Source of the DNA: Planctomycetota bacterium
GTDB lineage: Bacteria; Planctomycetota; UBA1135; GCA-002686595
DNA length: 64,000 bases
Assembly (NCBI GenBank): GCA_016795205.1
Contig: JAEUHZ010000061.1
Coordinates: 83,011-147,010 of the forward strand
Direction: 5' to 3'
Below, in pieces: positions 7,944-15,326 of the stretch. Both the position numbers and the translations under genes were made by a program. Every line of letters begins with the position of its first letter. Within the stretch, counting starts at the first letter, position 1. Under the pieces are notes generated by a model. That model saw nothing but the letters and a program-made list of their open reading frames with translations. It was not told where the DNA came from and ran no database searches.

Positions 7944-8842
7944 TCACCGGCACCTTCCTGGACGAGATCTCCCACGACATCGCCTCCGCGAACTGGGGGC
8001 CCGACGAGTGGCGGCGCGACTTCGCCTCGATGAAGGCCGACGGCATCGACACGGTCGTCCTGATCCGGGCCGGCTACAAGGACCGCGCGACGTTCGATGC
8101 GCGCGTGCTGCGCAAGCTCCACCCGCACCTGATCGTGCAGGAGGATCTGGTGGCGTTGTTCCTGTCGCTGGCCGCCGAGCACGGCATGTCCCTGTGGTTC
8201 GGGAGCTACGACTCGGGCGAGTTCTGGCAGCAGCAGCAGCACCAGAAGGAGGCCGACCTGAACCGCGCCCTGGTCGACGAGGTCTGGGAGCGGTACGGCC
8301 GCAGCTCGGCCTTCCGCGGCTGGTATCTCGGCCACGAGATCGACGCGCGCGACGAGCACTCCCTGCGCGCCTTGGAGGAACTCTGCGGGCACATCAAGGC
8401 CACCTCGGGGCTGCCGATCCTGATCGCACCGCGCCCCCGCGGCACGCAGCAGTCCCAGGCGTCGTTCACGCTGGAGCAGCACCGCCGCGAGTGGACGTCG
8501 CTCTGCGCCGAGCTGCGCGGCCGGGTCGACTGCGTGGCCTTCCAGGACGGCGGCGTGCCGTTTGCCCTGCTGCCCGAGTTCCTGGCCGTGAACGCCGAGC
8601 TGGCGCGCGCGAACGGCCTCGCGAACTGGTCGAGCGTCGAGTCCTTCGACCGCGACGTGCACGTCAAGTACCCGCCGATCGCCTGGCCCAAGCTGCGCTA
8701 CAAGCTGGAGTGCGCGCTCGCGGCCGGCGTCTCGAAGCTGATCACGTTCGAGTACAGCCACTTCCTCTCGCCGCACTCGATGTACAGCTCGGCGCACGCA
8801 CTGCACCGTCGCTATCGCGAGTGGCTGGCGACGCAGCGCTGA
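7940..8842 (+). CDS. DUF4434-like TIM-barrel protein
   Basis: Soluble protein of 300 aa beginning MITGTFLDEISHDI, with an alpha/beta rhythm typical of a glycosidase-like TIM barrel (WYLGHEIDARDE, LITFEYSHFLSPHS). It resembles DUF4434, a family often found near glycoside hydrolases; no activity is established. The start ATG overlaps the preceding GH38-like stop as ATGA, so the two proteins are probably co-produced and may work on the same glycan. No signal peptide is visible. The family assignment is from memory of motif layout and is less certain than the reading frame. Confidence 0.72.
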   Translation: MITGTFLDEISHDIASANWGPDEWRRDFASMKADGIDTVVLIRAGYKDRATFDARVLRKLHPHLIVQEDLVALFLSLAAEHGMSLWFGSYDSGEFWQQQQHQKEADLNRALVDEVWERYGRSSAFRGWYLGHEIDARDEHSLRALEELCGHIKATSGLPILIAPRPRGTQQSQASFTLEQHRREWTSLCAELRGRVDCVAFQDGGVPFALLPEFLAVNAELARANGLANWSSVESFDRDVHVKYPPIAWPKLRYKLECALAAGVSKLITFEYSHFLSPHSMYSSAHALHRRYREWLATQR

Positions 8843-8863
8843 CGGCCCGCGGCGTGTCGCGGC

Positions 8864-8880
8864 GCCCCCGTAGGGGGGGC
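8864..8880. terminator. Possible bidirectional terminator hairpin
   Basis: A CCCCC-GTA-GGGGG hairpin lies about 22 bp after the DUF4434 stop, between convergent genes. There is no T-run. In this GC-rich genome a strong stem alone may still stop transcription. Confidence 0.35.
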
Positions 8881-8957
8881 TGGCACTGCGCGGGCAGGCT
8901 GGCGTACGGCTCGGGAGCCGCGCTGGCGGCGCCCGCGCCATCGAGCGCGTACCCCGG

Positions 8958-10577
8958 CTAGTCGCGCCAGAGCGCGCCCGGCGAGCGCTTGCGGTCGAGG
9001 ATCAGCACCGCGCGGCCCGCGACGAGCGGCCGCGCCTCGTCGGCCGCGGTGGAGAGCGACAGGCTGGTGGGGGCGCGGGCGCCCAGGCGCACGTGCGCGA
9101 CCTGCACCAGGCCGGGACGCGGGACGATGCGCTCGACGGGCTCGACGTCGGCGGATGCCGCGCAGGCGACGCGCGCGGGCAGCTCGACGCCGGCCGGGAA
9201 CTCGACGTGGAGCGCGTACCAGCCGGCCGTGCGGGCCGCGAGCGAGTAGTGAACCTCCGCCGCGCCGGGGGCGGTCGCCCGCAGGTGGCCGCGCTCGCGG
9301 ACGAAGCCCTGCGCGCCGCCGGCGGCCCGCGGCTCGCTCTCCGGCGCGACGGGGCGCCAGGTTCCGGCGCGGTGCGGCTGGCGCGCGCGCTCGGCATACG
9401 GTCCGGCGAGCAGCGCGCGGGCCAGTCGCCCGTCGTCGGCGCGCAGGCCCGCGAAATGGAACAGGACCTCGCCGTCGAAACCGCGCTCGCGGCCGTGCTC
9501 GACCAGCTTCACGAGCTCCGCCGGCGCGATGCGCCAGGAGCCCGACTCGATCAGGATCCCCGGGGCGTAGACCGTGCGCGAGTGACGCGGGATCAGCGCC
9601 CGCTGCTCGTCGGCGAGCCGCTGGTAGCTCTCGAAGTCACGCCGGTAGCACTGCGGGTGGAACAGGTCGACGAGCCCGCGCTCCAGCCAGGTCTTCGAGT
9701 CCTGCAGGTACTCGTCGAGTCCAGAGCGCCACGGGCTGGGGCTGGCCGAGTACAGCACGCCGTCGCCGCTCCCACGCACGTCGCGCGCGAGGCGCGCCAG
9801 GAAGTCGGTCAGGCGACCCGCCCGCCATTCGATCCAGCGCGGGTCGCCGGGGAGCGGGGGCGCGAGCCGACGCTCCTTGCGCCACAGCCCGGCGGTCAGC
9901 TCGTCGTAGCCGGCGGTCGAGGGCAGGGCCGGGAGCCGGTCGTCGCCCTGGACGCCGTCGACGTCGTAGCCGCGCGCGACCTCGAGCACGAGCCCCGCCA
10001 CGAACTCCTGCACGGCCGGGTCGAAGGCGTTCATCCAGGCGAAGGCCTGTTTCGTCGCCACCCGGCCGTCGCGGTCCCGCGCGGCCCACTCGGGCTTGAG
10101 GTCGAGGAGCGGCGTGGGCTGCGCGGCGTTCGAGGCCGCGAACCCGTACTCGAACCAGGGGATCACCTCGATGCCGCGGCGGTGGGCCTCGACGAGGACC
10201 TCGGCCAACGGGTCGCGGCCGGCGTAGCGCGGGTCCTGTCGGACGCCGAAGGTCCGCTCGAGCAGTGCGCTCGGGTGCAGCGTGACGCCGCGGTACCAGA
10301 CGTCGGGGAACACGACGTTGAAGTGGTGCCGCGCGAGGAACTCCAGGCCCTCGGCGATCGACTCGCGCGAGCGGAAGAAGTCCTCGTCGGCCGCCGCGAT
10401 CCACACGCCACGCAGCTCGCGCGCGGCGCCAGCCTGGTTCGCGGGGGCGACCGAGGCTGCCGCGGGTAGGTCGGCGAGCACGACGCTCGCAGCGAGGAGC
10501 GCGGCAGCGCCCACCCGGATCTCTCGCCCCACGGGGTCGTTCGACGTGCTCATCGTGGATCGCGGCGCGGCCGGCAT
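8958..10577 (-). CDS. Secreted GHL10/DUF187-type glycoside hydrolase-like protein
   Basis: A 539-aa protein with an N-terminal signal peptide (GAAALLAASVVLADLPAAA), then a family-10-like glycosidase barrel starting ELRGVWIAAADEDFFRS. Typical DUF187/GHL10 elements follow: FNVVFPDVWYRG, HRRGIEVIPWFEYGF, MNAFDPAVQEFVAGL, YDVDGVQGDDR and LVDLFHPQCYRRDF. The last ~150 residues form a beta-rich accessory region. Related proteins act on polysaccharides or cell-wall glycans. The ATG at 10577 directly abuts the ppa stop. MSTSNDP at 10553 is an alternative start giving a shorter n-region. It is probably co-transcribed with ppa and convergent with the GH38-like operon. Confidence 0.82.
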   Translation of the reverse strand: MPAAPRSTMSTSNDPVGREIRVGAAALLAASVVLADLPAAASVAPANQAGAARELRGVWIAAADEDFFRSRESIAEGLEFLARHHFNVVFPDVWYRGVTLHPSALLERTFGVRQDPRYAGRDPLAEVLVEAHRRGIEVIPWFEYGFAASNAAQPTPLLDLKPEWAARDRDGRVATKQAFAWMNAFDPAVQEFVAGLVLEVARGYDVDGVQGDDRLPALPSTAGYDELTAGLWRKERRLAPPLPGDPRWIEWRAGRLTDFLARLARDVRGSGDGVLYSASPSPWRSGLDEYLQDSKTWLERGLVDLFHPQCYRRDFESYQRLADEQRALIPRHSRTVYAPGILIESGSWRIAPAELVKLVEHGRERGFDGEVLFHFAGLRADDGRLARALLAGPYAERARQPHRAGTWRPVAPESEPRAAGGAQGFVRERGHLRATAPGAAEVHYSLAARTAGWYALHVEFPAGVELPARVACAASADVEPVERIVPRPGLVQVAHVRLGARAPTSLSLSTAADEARPLVAGRAVLILDRKRSPGALWRD

Positions 10578-11201
10578 TCAGGCGCCCTGGGGAGCTGACG
10601 GGCCGAAGGCGGCGTGGTAGTCCTCGATGGCCGCCAGCACGATCGCTTGCGCGTGCTCGCGGCCGTAGGGCTCACCGACCTCGACCGGCGTCTCGCGGCC
10701 AGGCAGCGCCTTGTACGTGCGCAGGTAGTGGATCAGCCGCCGCATGAAGACCGGCGGCACGTCGCCGATCTCACGCACGTCCATCCACAGCTCGTCGCTG
10801 GAGAGGACCGCCACGAGCTTGTCGTCGGCCAGCCCGCCGTCGAGCATCGGAATGCCGCCGACGACGCGCGCCTCGAGCAGGATCTCGGAGCGCGAGATCG
10901 GCCGCTCGGTCAGCACCCACACGTCGAGGGGGTCGCGGTCCCCGCCCTCGGCGCAGGGCATCAGCGCGCCGACCCGCGATCCGCAGTACGTGCGCGGCAC
11001 GAAGCCGTACGGCATCGGCGGCAGCGACGACGACGCCTGCGGACGGTCGGCCCGCAGGTAGCCCGTCTGCTTGTCGACCTCGTACTTCACGCCATCGAAC
11101 GGCGTGATCTCGATGAAGGCCGTGATCCGCTGCGGGATGTCGGGGCCGGGCTGCAGGCCATGCCAGGGGTGGGGACGCCAGGGGAAATGCTCGTCGCGCA
11201 T
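10578..11201 (-). CDS. ppa: Inorganic pyrophosphatase (family I)
   Basis: Hydrolyses pyrophosphate to phosphate in the cytosol. The 207-aa protein has the family I signature GDRDPLDVWVLTE (metal-binding Asps), an IEITPFDGVKYEVDKQTG segment carrying the conserved Glu/Lys, and a late PVFMRRLIHYLRTYK region. It is slightly longer than the ~175-aa bacterial norm, with an extended N-terminus (HFPWRPHPWHGLQPG) of the kind seen in some longer family I enzymes. The ATG at 11201 is preceded at 8 nt by a TACGCT hexamer rather than a Shine-Dalgarno. The downstream glycosidase gene starts immediately after the stop. Confidence 0.93.
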   Translation of the reverse strand: MRDEHFPWRPHPWHGLQPGPDIPQRITAFIEITPFDGVKYEVDKQTGYLRADRPQASSSLPPMPYGFVPRTYCGSRVGALMPCAEGGDRDPLDVWVLTERPISRSEILLEARVVGGIPMLDGGLADDKLVAVLSSDELWMDVREIGDVPPVFMRRLIHYLRTYKALPGRETPVEVGEPYGREHAQAIVLAAIEDYHAAFGPSAPQGA

Positions 11202-11209
11202 GGCCGGAC

Positions 11210-11215
11210 AGCGTA
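11210..11215 (-). promoter_or_regulatory. TACGCT -10-like element, 8 nt before ppa
   Basis: On the minus strand TACGCT ends 8 nt before the ppa ATG. The gap GTCCGGCC lacks a Shine-Dalgarno. The spacing matches seven other genes in the window. Confidence 0.42.
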
Positions 11216-11246
11216 GCGCGCAGGCGGGTGCTCCAGGCCGCGCGGC

Positions 11247-13352
11247 TCAGAGCGTGCGGCCCACCGCGGCGACCACCGGCCCGAGCCGGGCCACGAGCTC
11301 GGCGACGTCCGCGGCGGCCAGCGCCTGATCCTTGTCGCACAGCGCCTCGGACGGGTTGGGGTGACACTCGACGATCAGGCCGTCGGCGCCGGCGGCGGCG
11401 GCGGCCAGCGAGAGCGCGACGACCAGGTCGCGGCGGCCGGCGGCGTGCGAGGGGTCGGCCAGCACCGGCAGGTGCGTGCGCGACTTCAGGACCGGGATCG
11501 CGGACACGTCGAAGGTGTTGCGCGTCGCGGTCTCGAACGTGCGGATGCCGCGCTCGCACAGGATCACGCGCTGGTTGCCGCCGGCCAGCACGTACTCGGC
11601 GGCCAAGAGCAGCTCCTCGATCGTGGCGCTCATGCCGCGCTTCAAGAGCACCGGGCGGCGTGCGCGACCGACCTCCTTGAGCAGCGCGAAGTTCTGCATG
11701 TTGCGCGCGCCGATCTGCAGCACGTCGGCCTGCTCGGCCACGCGCTCGACGTCCTCGGGGTGCAGGACCTCGGTCACGATCGGCAGCTCGTAGGCGCGGC
11801 CGGCCTCGCGCAGGTAGGCGAGGCCCTCGAAGCCCAGGCCCTGGAACGCGTACGGCGAGGTGCGCGGCTTGAACGCGCCGCCGCGCATCAGCGCCGCGCC
11901 GCAACGCTTGACCATCTCGGCGGCGGCCAGCACCTGCGCGCGGTTCTCGACGGCGCAAGGCCCGAGCGCCAGGACGAAGCGCGTGCCACCGACCGCGACG
12001 CCGCTGACGTCGACGATCGTGTCGGCCTGGCCCTCGCGGCGCGTGACGAGCTTCAGGTTGGGGTTCACCTTCTGCGCCGGACAGGCCGCTCCCGCCGGGG
12101 TCGTCGGCGCCGGCTTGGCTCCATCCGCCGCGGTCCCCGGAGCCGGGACGCCAGCAGCCGTCGGCGGCTCGGCGACCTCGAGCGGCACGCGTGCGCGGCC
12201 CGCGAGCTCCAGCCCCTCTTCGGCGCGGCGCGGGTAGCTGCCCAGCACCTGCAGGTGGTTCACGTGGGCGCGCAGGCCCTCGAGCGCCGCGGCCACGCGC
12301 GGCTCGTCGAGGTGACCCTGGAAGTCGACGTAGAACTGGTACTCCCAGGCCGCCTCGGGTCGCGGGCGGCTCTCGAGCTTCGTCAGGTTGAGCTCGTTGG
12401 CCTCGAAGACCTTGAGGCACTCGAGCAGCGCTCCATGGCGGTGATTCAGGGCGAAGGTCAAGGAGGTCAGCGCCGGCCGGCGCGGATCGAAGGACTCGCG
12501 TTCGCGCGCCAAGAGCAGGAAGCGCGTGATGTTCGTGGGCTGGTTGGCCACGTCGCGCCGCAGGACGACCAAGCCGTACTCGCGCGCGGCTTCCTCGGAG
12601 GCGATGGCTGCGACGTGCCGGTCGCCGTCGCGCGCGACGGCCTCGGCGGCGCCGGCCGTGTCGTGGAAGCTCTCGCTGCGCACGCCGACGAGGCCTTCCA
12701 GGAAGCGCGTGCATTGCATCAGCGCCACCGGGTGGCTGCGCACCACGCGCAGGTCTTCGGTCGATGCCCCGGGCAGGCCGAGCAGGCAGTGCTCGACGGA
12801 CCAGACCTCCTCGCCGACGATCGTCATGCGCCGCGCTCCGAGCAGGTCGTAGACCTCGTCGATGCTGCCGGCGATCGTGTTCTCGATCGGCAGGAGCGCG
12901 TAGTCGATCTCGCCGGCCTCCAGCGCGTCGGCGACCGCCGCGAAGCCGCGGTAGCCGATGCGCTCGAGCCGCGCCACGTCGCGCGTGGCGAAGTGCTTCT
13001 GGGCCGCCAGGTCGCTGTAGGACGCCGGCACCCCCTGGTAGCCGACGCGGACGGCGCGCGGGCCGCCCTGCTTCATGGGCTCGAGGAAGCGCTCCTGGTC
13101 GCGCCGCGACCAGTTCAGGACCTCGCGCAAGACCCGTCCGGCGAAGTACGAGGACACGCCGTGCTCCTCGGCCGCGCGGGCCCAGGCGGCGAACAGCGCG
13201 CGCTCGCGCTCCTCGTCGCGCAGCGGCGCGGACGGGTCGCGTCCCTTGGCCGAGCCGATCGCGCGCACGGCTTCCAGGCGTTCGGCGAGCAGGCGCACGA
13301 GCTCGCGGTCGAGACGGTCGATGTCGGCGCGGGGCTGGGAGAGGGGATCCAT
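11247..13352 (-). CDS. Four-domain fusion: chorismate mutase - prephenate dehydratase - ACT - DAHP synthase
   Basis: A single 701-aa frame contains four recognisable parts. They are an AroQ-type chorismate mutase (about 1-90), a prephenate dehydratase (about 100-285, with PIENTIAGS and the NITRF catalytic Thr motif at 275-278), and an ACT domain (about 295-375, with the ESRP phenylalanine-binding motif at 327-330). After an Ala/Pro linker (about 385-428) comes a class I-beta DAHP synthase (430-701; GPCAVEN and RGGAFKPRTSPYAFQG). One protein would thus make the first step of the shikimate pathway and the last committed steps to phenylpyruvate. The ACT domain could sense Phe for both ends. The start ATG at 13352 follows GAGG. 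phhA lies 94 bp upstream on the same strand. Confidence 0.93.
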   Translation of the reverse strand: MDPLSQPRADIDRLDRELVRLLAERLEAVRAIGSAKGRDPSAPLRDEERERALFAAWARAAEEHGVSSYFAGRVLREVLNWSRRDQERFLEPMKQGGPRAVRVGYQGVPASYSDLAAQKHFATRDVARLERIGYRGFAAVADALEAGEIDYALLPIENTIAGSIDEVYDLLGARRMTIVGEEVWSVEHCLLGLPGASTEDLRVVRSHPVALMQCTRFLEGLVGVRSESFHDTAGAAEAVARDGDRHVAAIASEEAAREYGLVVLRRDVANQPTNITRFLLLARERESFDPRRPALTSLTFALNHRHGALLECLKVFEANELNLTKLESRPRPEAAWEYQFYVDFQGHLDEPRVAAALEGLRAHVNHLQVLGSYPRRAEEGLELAGRARVPLEVAEPPTAAGVPAPGTAADGAKPAPTTPAGAACPAQKVNPNLKLVTRREGQADTIVDVSGVAVGGTRFVLALGPCAVENRAQVLAAAEMVKRCGAALMRGGAFKPRTSPYAFQGLGFEGLAYLREAGRAYELPIVTEVLHPEDVERVAEQADVLQIGARNMQNFALLKEVGRARRPVLLKRGMSATIEELLLAAEYVLAGGNQRVILCERGIRTFETATRNTFDVSAIPVLKSRTHLPVLADPSHAAGRRDLVVALSLAAAAAGADGLIVECHPNPSEALCDKDQALAAADVAELVARLGPVVAAVGRTL

Positions 13353-13446
13353 GACCTCGGTCCATCGGCAGACGCAGGCCGCCCTCCGGAGCCGGAATCC
13401 GGATCCAAAGGTCCTGGGGGCCGGCCGGGTCGACCCGCCGGCTGCG

Positions 13447-14184
13447 TCAGCCCGCGCGCCGGGCCCGGCGCGCCGCGGCCGGGGGCGCCTCGGCCGCCTG
13501 CCCGCCGACCAATCCGCCCAGGTCCGCCAGGGAGGGGGCGACCAAGTACAGCTCCTGGGGTCGGTCGCTTTGGAAGGGCTCGCGCTCGGCGTCGCGCCGG
13601 CTGAACGCACGCCGGCGCACGCCGCCGGCATGCAGCGCGCGCTCCAGCTCGGCGATCGAGGAGGCCAGGCCCGCGCCCATGGCGCGCAGGTCGCCGTCCT
13701 GCCGCACGAGCCCGAACTCGATCGTGAACCAGTAAGCGCGCTCGATGCGGACGAGCTCCGCGTCGCTGGCGCCGTGCGCACGCGCGGCGAGCGCCTCGAG
13801 CACGCGCACGTAGCTGGCGCTGGCGAGCTGCGGCACGTGCCCGAAGAGGTCGTGGAAGGCGTCGGGCTCCGGCGTGTACTCCAGGTCGCGCGGGTGGCGG
13901 ATCCAGTCGGGAGCCGGAAAGCGCCGGTCGCGGAGCAGCGCGAAGAAGTCGCGCGCGGGGATCAGACCCGGGACGGTCTCGATGCGCCAGCCGCAGACGC
14001 GGGCCAGCGAGCGGGACAGCGCGCCGTGGCGCGGCATCCGTGTCGGATCGAGGCCGGCGCGCTCCAGGCCATCCAGGAACTCGCGCGCCATGCCGCGGCG
14101 CACGGCGCCCATCTGCCGCGCGACGAGCGTGCGCCAGACGAGGTCCCTCTCGCGGCGGGAAGCGCGGCGCGGCGCAGGGTGCAT
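13447..14184 (-). CDS. phhA: Phenylalanine 4-monooxygenase (phenylalanine hydroxylase)
   Basis: Non-haem iron, pterin-dependent hydroxylase converting phenylalanine to tyrosine. It has 245 aa, the compact bacterial size without a regulatory domain. Iron ligands are visible as H111 and H116 in DAFHDLFGHVP and E156 in YWFTIEFGLV. The start ATG at 14184 is preferred; a TACGCT hexamer lies 5 nt upstream. The gene is upstream of, and on the same strand as, the fused phenylalanine-pathway gene. It might therefore supply tyrosine from newly made Phe as well as serve in catabolism. Confidence 0.92.
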   Translation of the reverse strand: MHPAPRRASRRERDLVWRTLVARQMGAVRRGMAREFLDGLERAGLDPTRMPRHGALSRSLARVCGWRIETVPGLIPARDFFALLRDRRFPAPDWIRHPRDLEYTPEPDAFHDLFGHVPQLASASYVRVLEALAARAHGASDAELVRIERAYWFTIEFGLVRQDGDLRAMGAGLASSIAELERALHAGGVRRRAFSRRDAEREPFQSDRPQELYLVAPSLADLGGLVGGQAAEAPPAAARRARRAG

Positions 14185-14255
14185 CCCCAAGCGTACCTCG
14201 CGCGAGTGGCGCTCGCGGACCCGGCTCGCGGTCGGGAAGTTCCTTCCGGCTCGTC

Positions 14256-15053
14256 CTAGGGCGCCTCGGCCCAGACCGTGTCGAGCGCCGCCCGCGCGCC
14301 GGTCGCGTGCTCGACGACCTCGTCGGCCAGCGCGCGGAAGTCGGCCGCGGCCGCGCAGCGCGGGTCGACCACCTGCACCGGAGCGCCCAGCGCCGCGCAC
14401 TCGCGCAGGCGGACGCTGGCACGGATCGTGGTGTCGAACAACAGGCCGCCGAGCTGCGCGTGCATGCCCACGAGCAGCTCGCGCGCGATCCGCGCGCGGC
14501 GGTCGAACAGCGTGGCGACGGCGCGCACACGGAGCGGCCGTTCGCGCGTGCCCGCCGCGCGAGCCAGGAACGTGCGCGCGCGCAGCGCGCCTTGCAGCGC
14601 GAAGGCGCCGGACTCGACCACCAGGACGGCCGTGTCCGCCGCACGCAGGGCGTTGGCGGAGAGCACGCCGTCAGCGCGCGGCGGGCAGTCGAGCAGCGCC
14701 AGGTCGTAGTCCTCGCCCGCGCGCCACAGCGCTGCCGCGAGGCGCGACTCGGGCCCGATCTCGCGCTCGGCCTCGGCCTCGAAGTCGGCCAGCACCTCGG
14801 TGGCGGGCACCAGCGCGATGCGCCCGGGCGCCGCGACGGTCACGCCCTCGATCTCGCGCTCGCCGCGCAGGACCTCGAGCGTCGTGCGGTCCTCGTCCGG
14901 AGCGACGCCCAGCGCCAGCGTGGCGTGCGCCTGCGGATCCAGGTCCACGAGCAGCACGCGCTCGCCGCGCGCAGCGAGCGCTGCCGCGAGGTTGACCGCG
15001 GTCGTGGTCTTGCCGCAGCCGCCTTTCTGGTTCACGAACGCGAGGACGTGCAT
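14256..15053 (-). CDS. ParA/Soj-like ATPase
   Basis: ATPase of 265 aa with the deviant Walker A motif NQKGGCGKTTTAVNLAAALA at the extreme N-terminus, a LLVDLDPQAHATLALG switch and a DLALLDCPP Walker B. No parB neighbour is present. It may thus be an orphan ParA acting in positioning or segregation of an unknown cargo rather than the chromosomal ParA. The start ATG at 15053 places the Walker A correctly. A TAGGAT hexamer lies about 22 nt upstream on the minus strand. Related MinD/FlhG/BcsQ proteins are alternatives, but the sequence is most ParA-like. Confidence 0.85.
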   Translation of the reverse strand: MHVLAFVNQKGGCGKTTTAVNLAAALAARGERVLLVDLDPQAHATLALGVAPDEDRTTLEVLRGEREIEGVTVAAPGRIALVPATEVLADFEAEAEREIGPESRLAAALWRAGEDYDLALLDCPPRADGVLSANALRAADTAVLVVESGAFALQGALRARTFLARAAGTRERPLRVRAVATLFDRRARIARELLVGMHAQLGGLLFDTTIRASVRLRECAALGAPVQVVDPRCAAAADFRALADEVVEHATGARAALDTVWAEAP

Positions 15054-15326
15054 GGCGTCGGGGCCGGCGCCGATCCTACGCGGAAGGCTCCGCGGGCGGC
15101 ACCAGGGACGCGCGAGCTTGCCCGTCGAAGGCGCAGAAGTCCACGGCCCACCTGCGGGCGAGACCATGCGCTGCCTGCCGTGACGGTCGATCGTGCCGTG
15201 TCGTGGACCTCGACCGACTCGAGCCGCGTGGTGAGCAAGGGCGCGGTCGTCCACCTCGGCCGCCGTCTTGCCCTGGCATGCGCAGTCCGCAGCGAGCGCG
15301 TTCGCGACCGAGCAAGCGGCCGGCGC

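Noticed and set aside
11247..13352. Possibility that the aromatic fusion is two genes joined by error
   Set aside because: The linker region (about residues 385-428) is an ordinary Ala/Pro linker in frame with normal codon use. No internal start with a Shine-Dalgarno was found before the DAHP synthase part.
15054..15326. Possible RNA gene in the largest intergenic gap (273 bp)
   Set aside because: I could not fold a tRNA cloverleaf or see a riboswitch-like core or strong terminator. It probably holds upstream sequence of the ParA-like gene and the 3' flank of the propeller gene.
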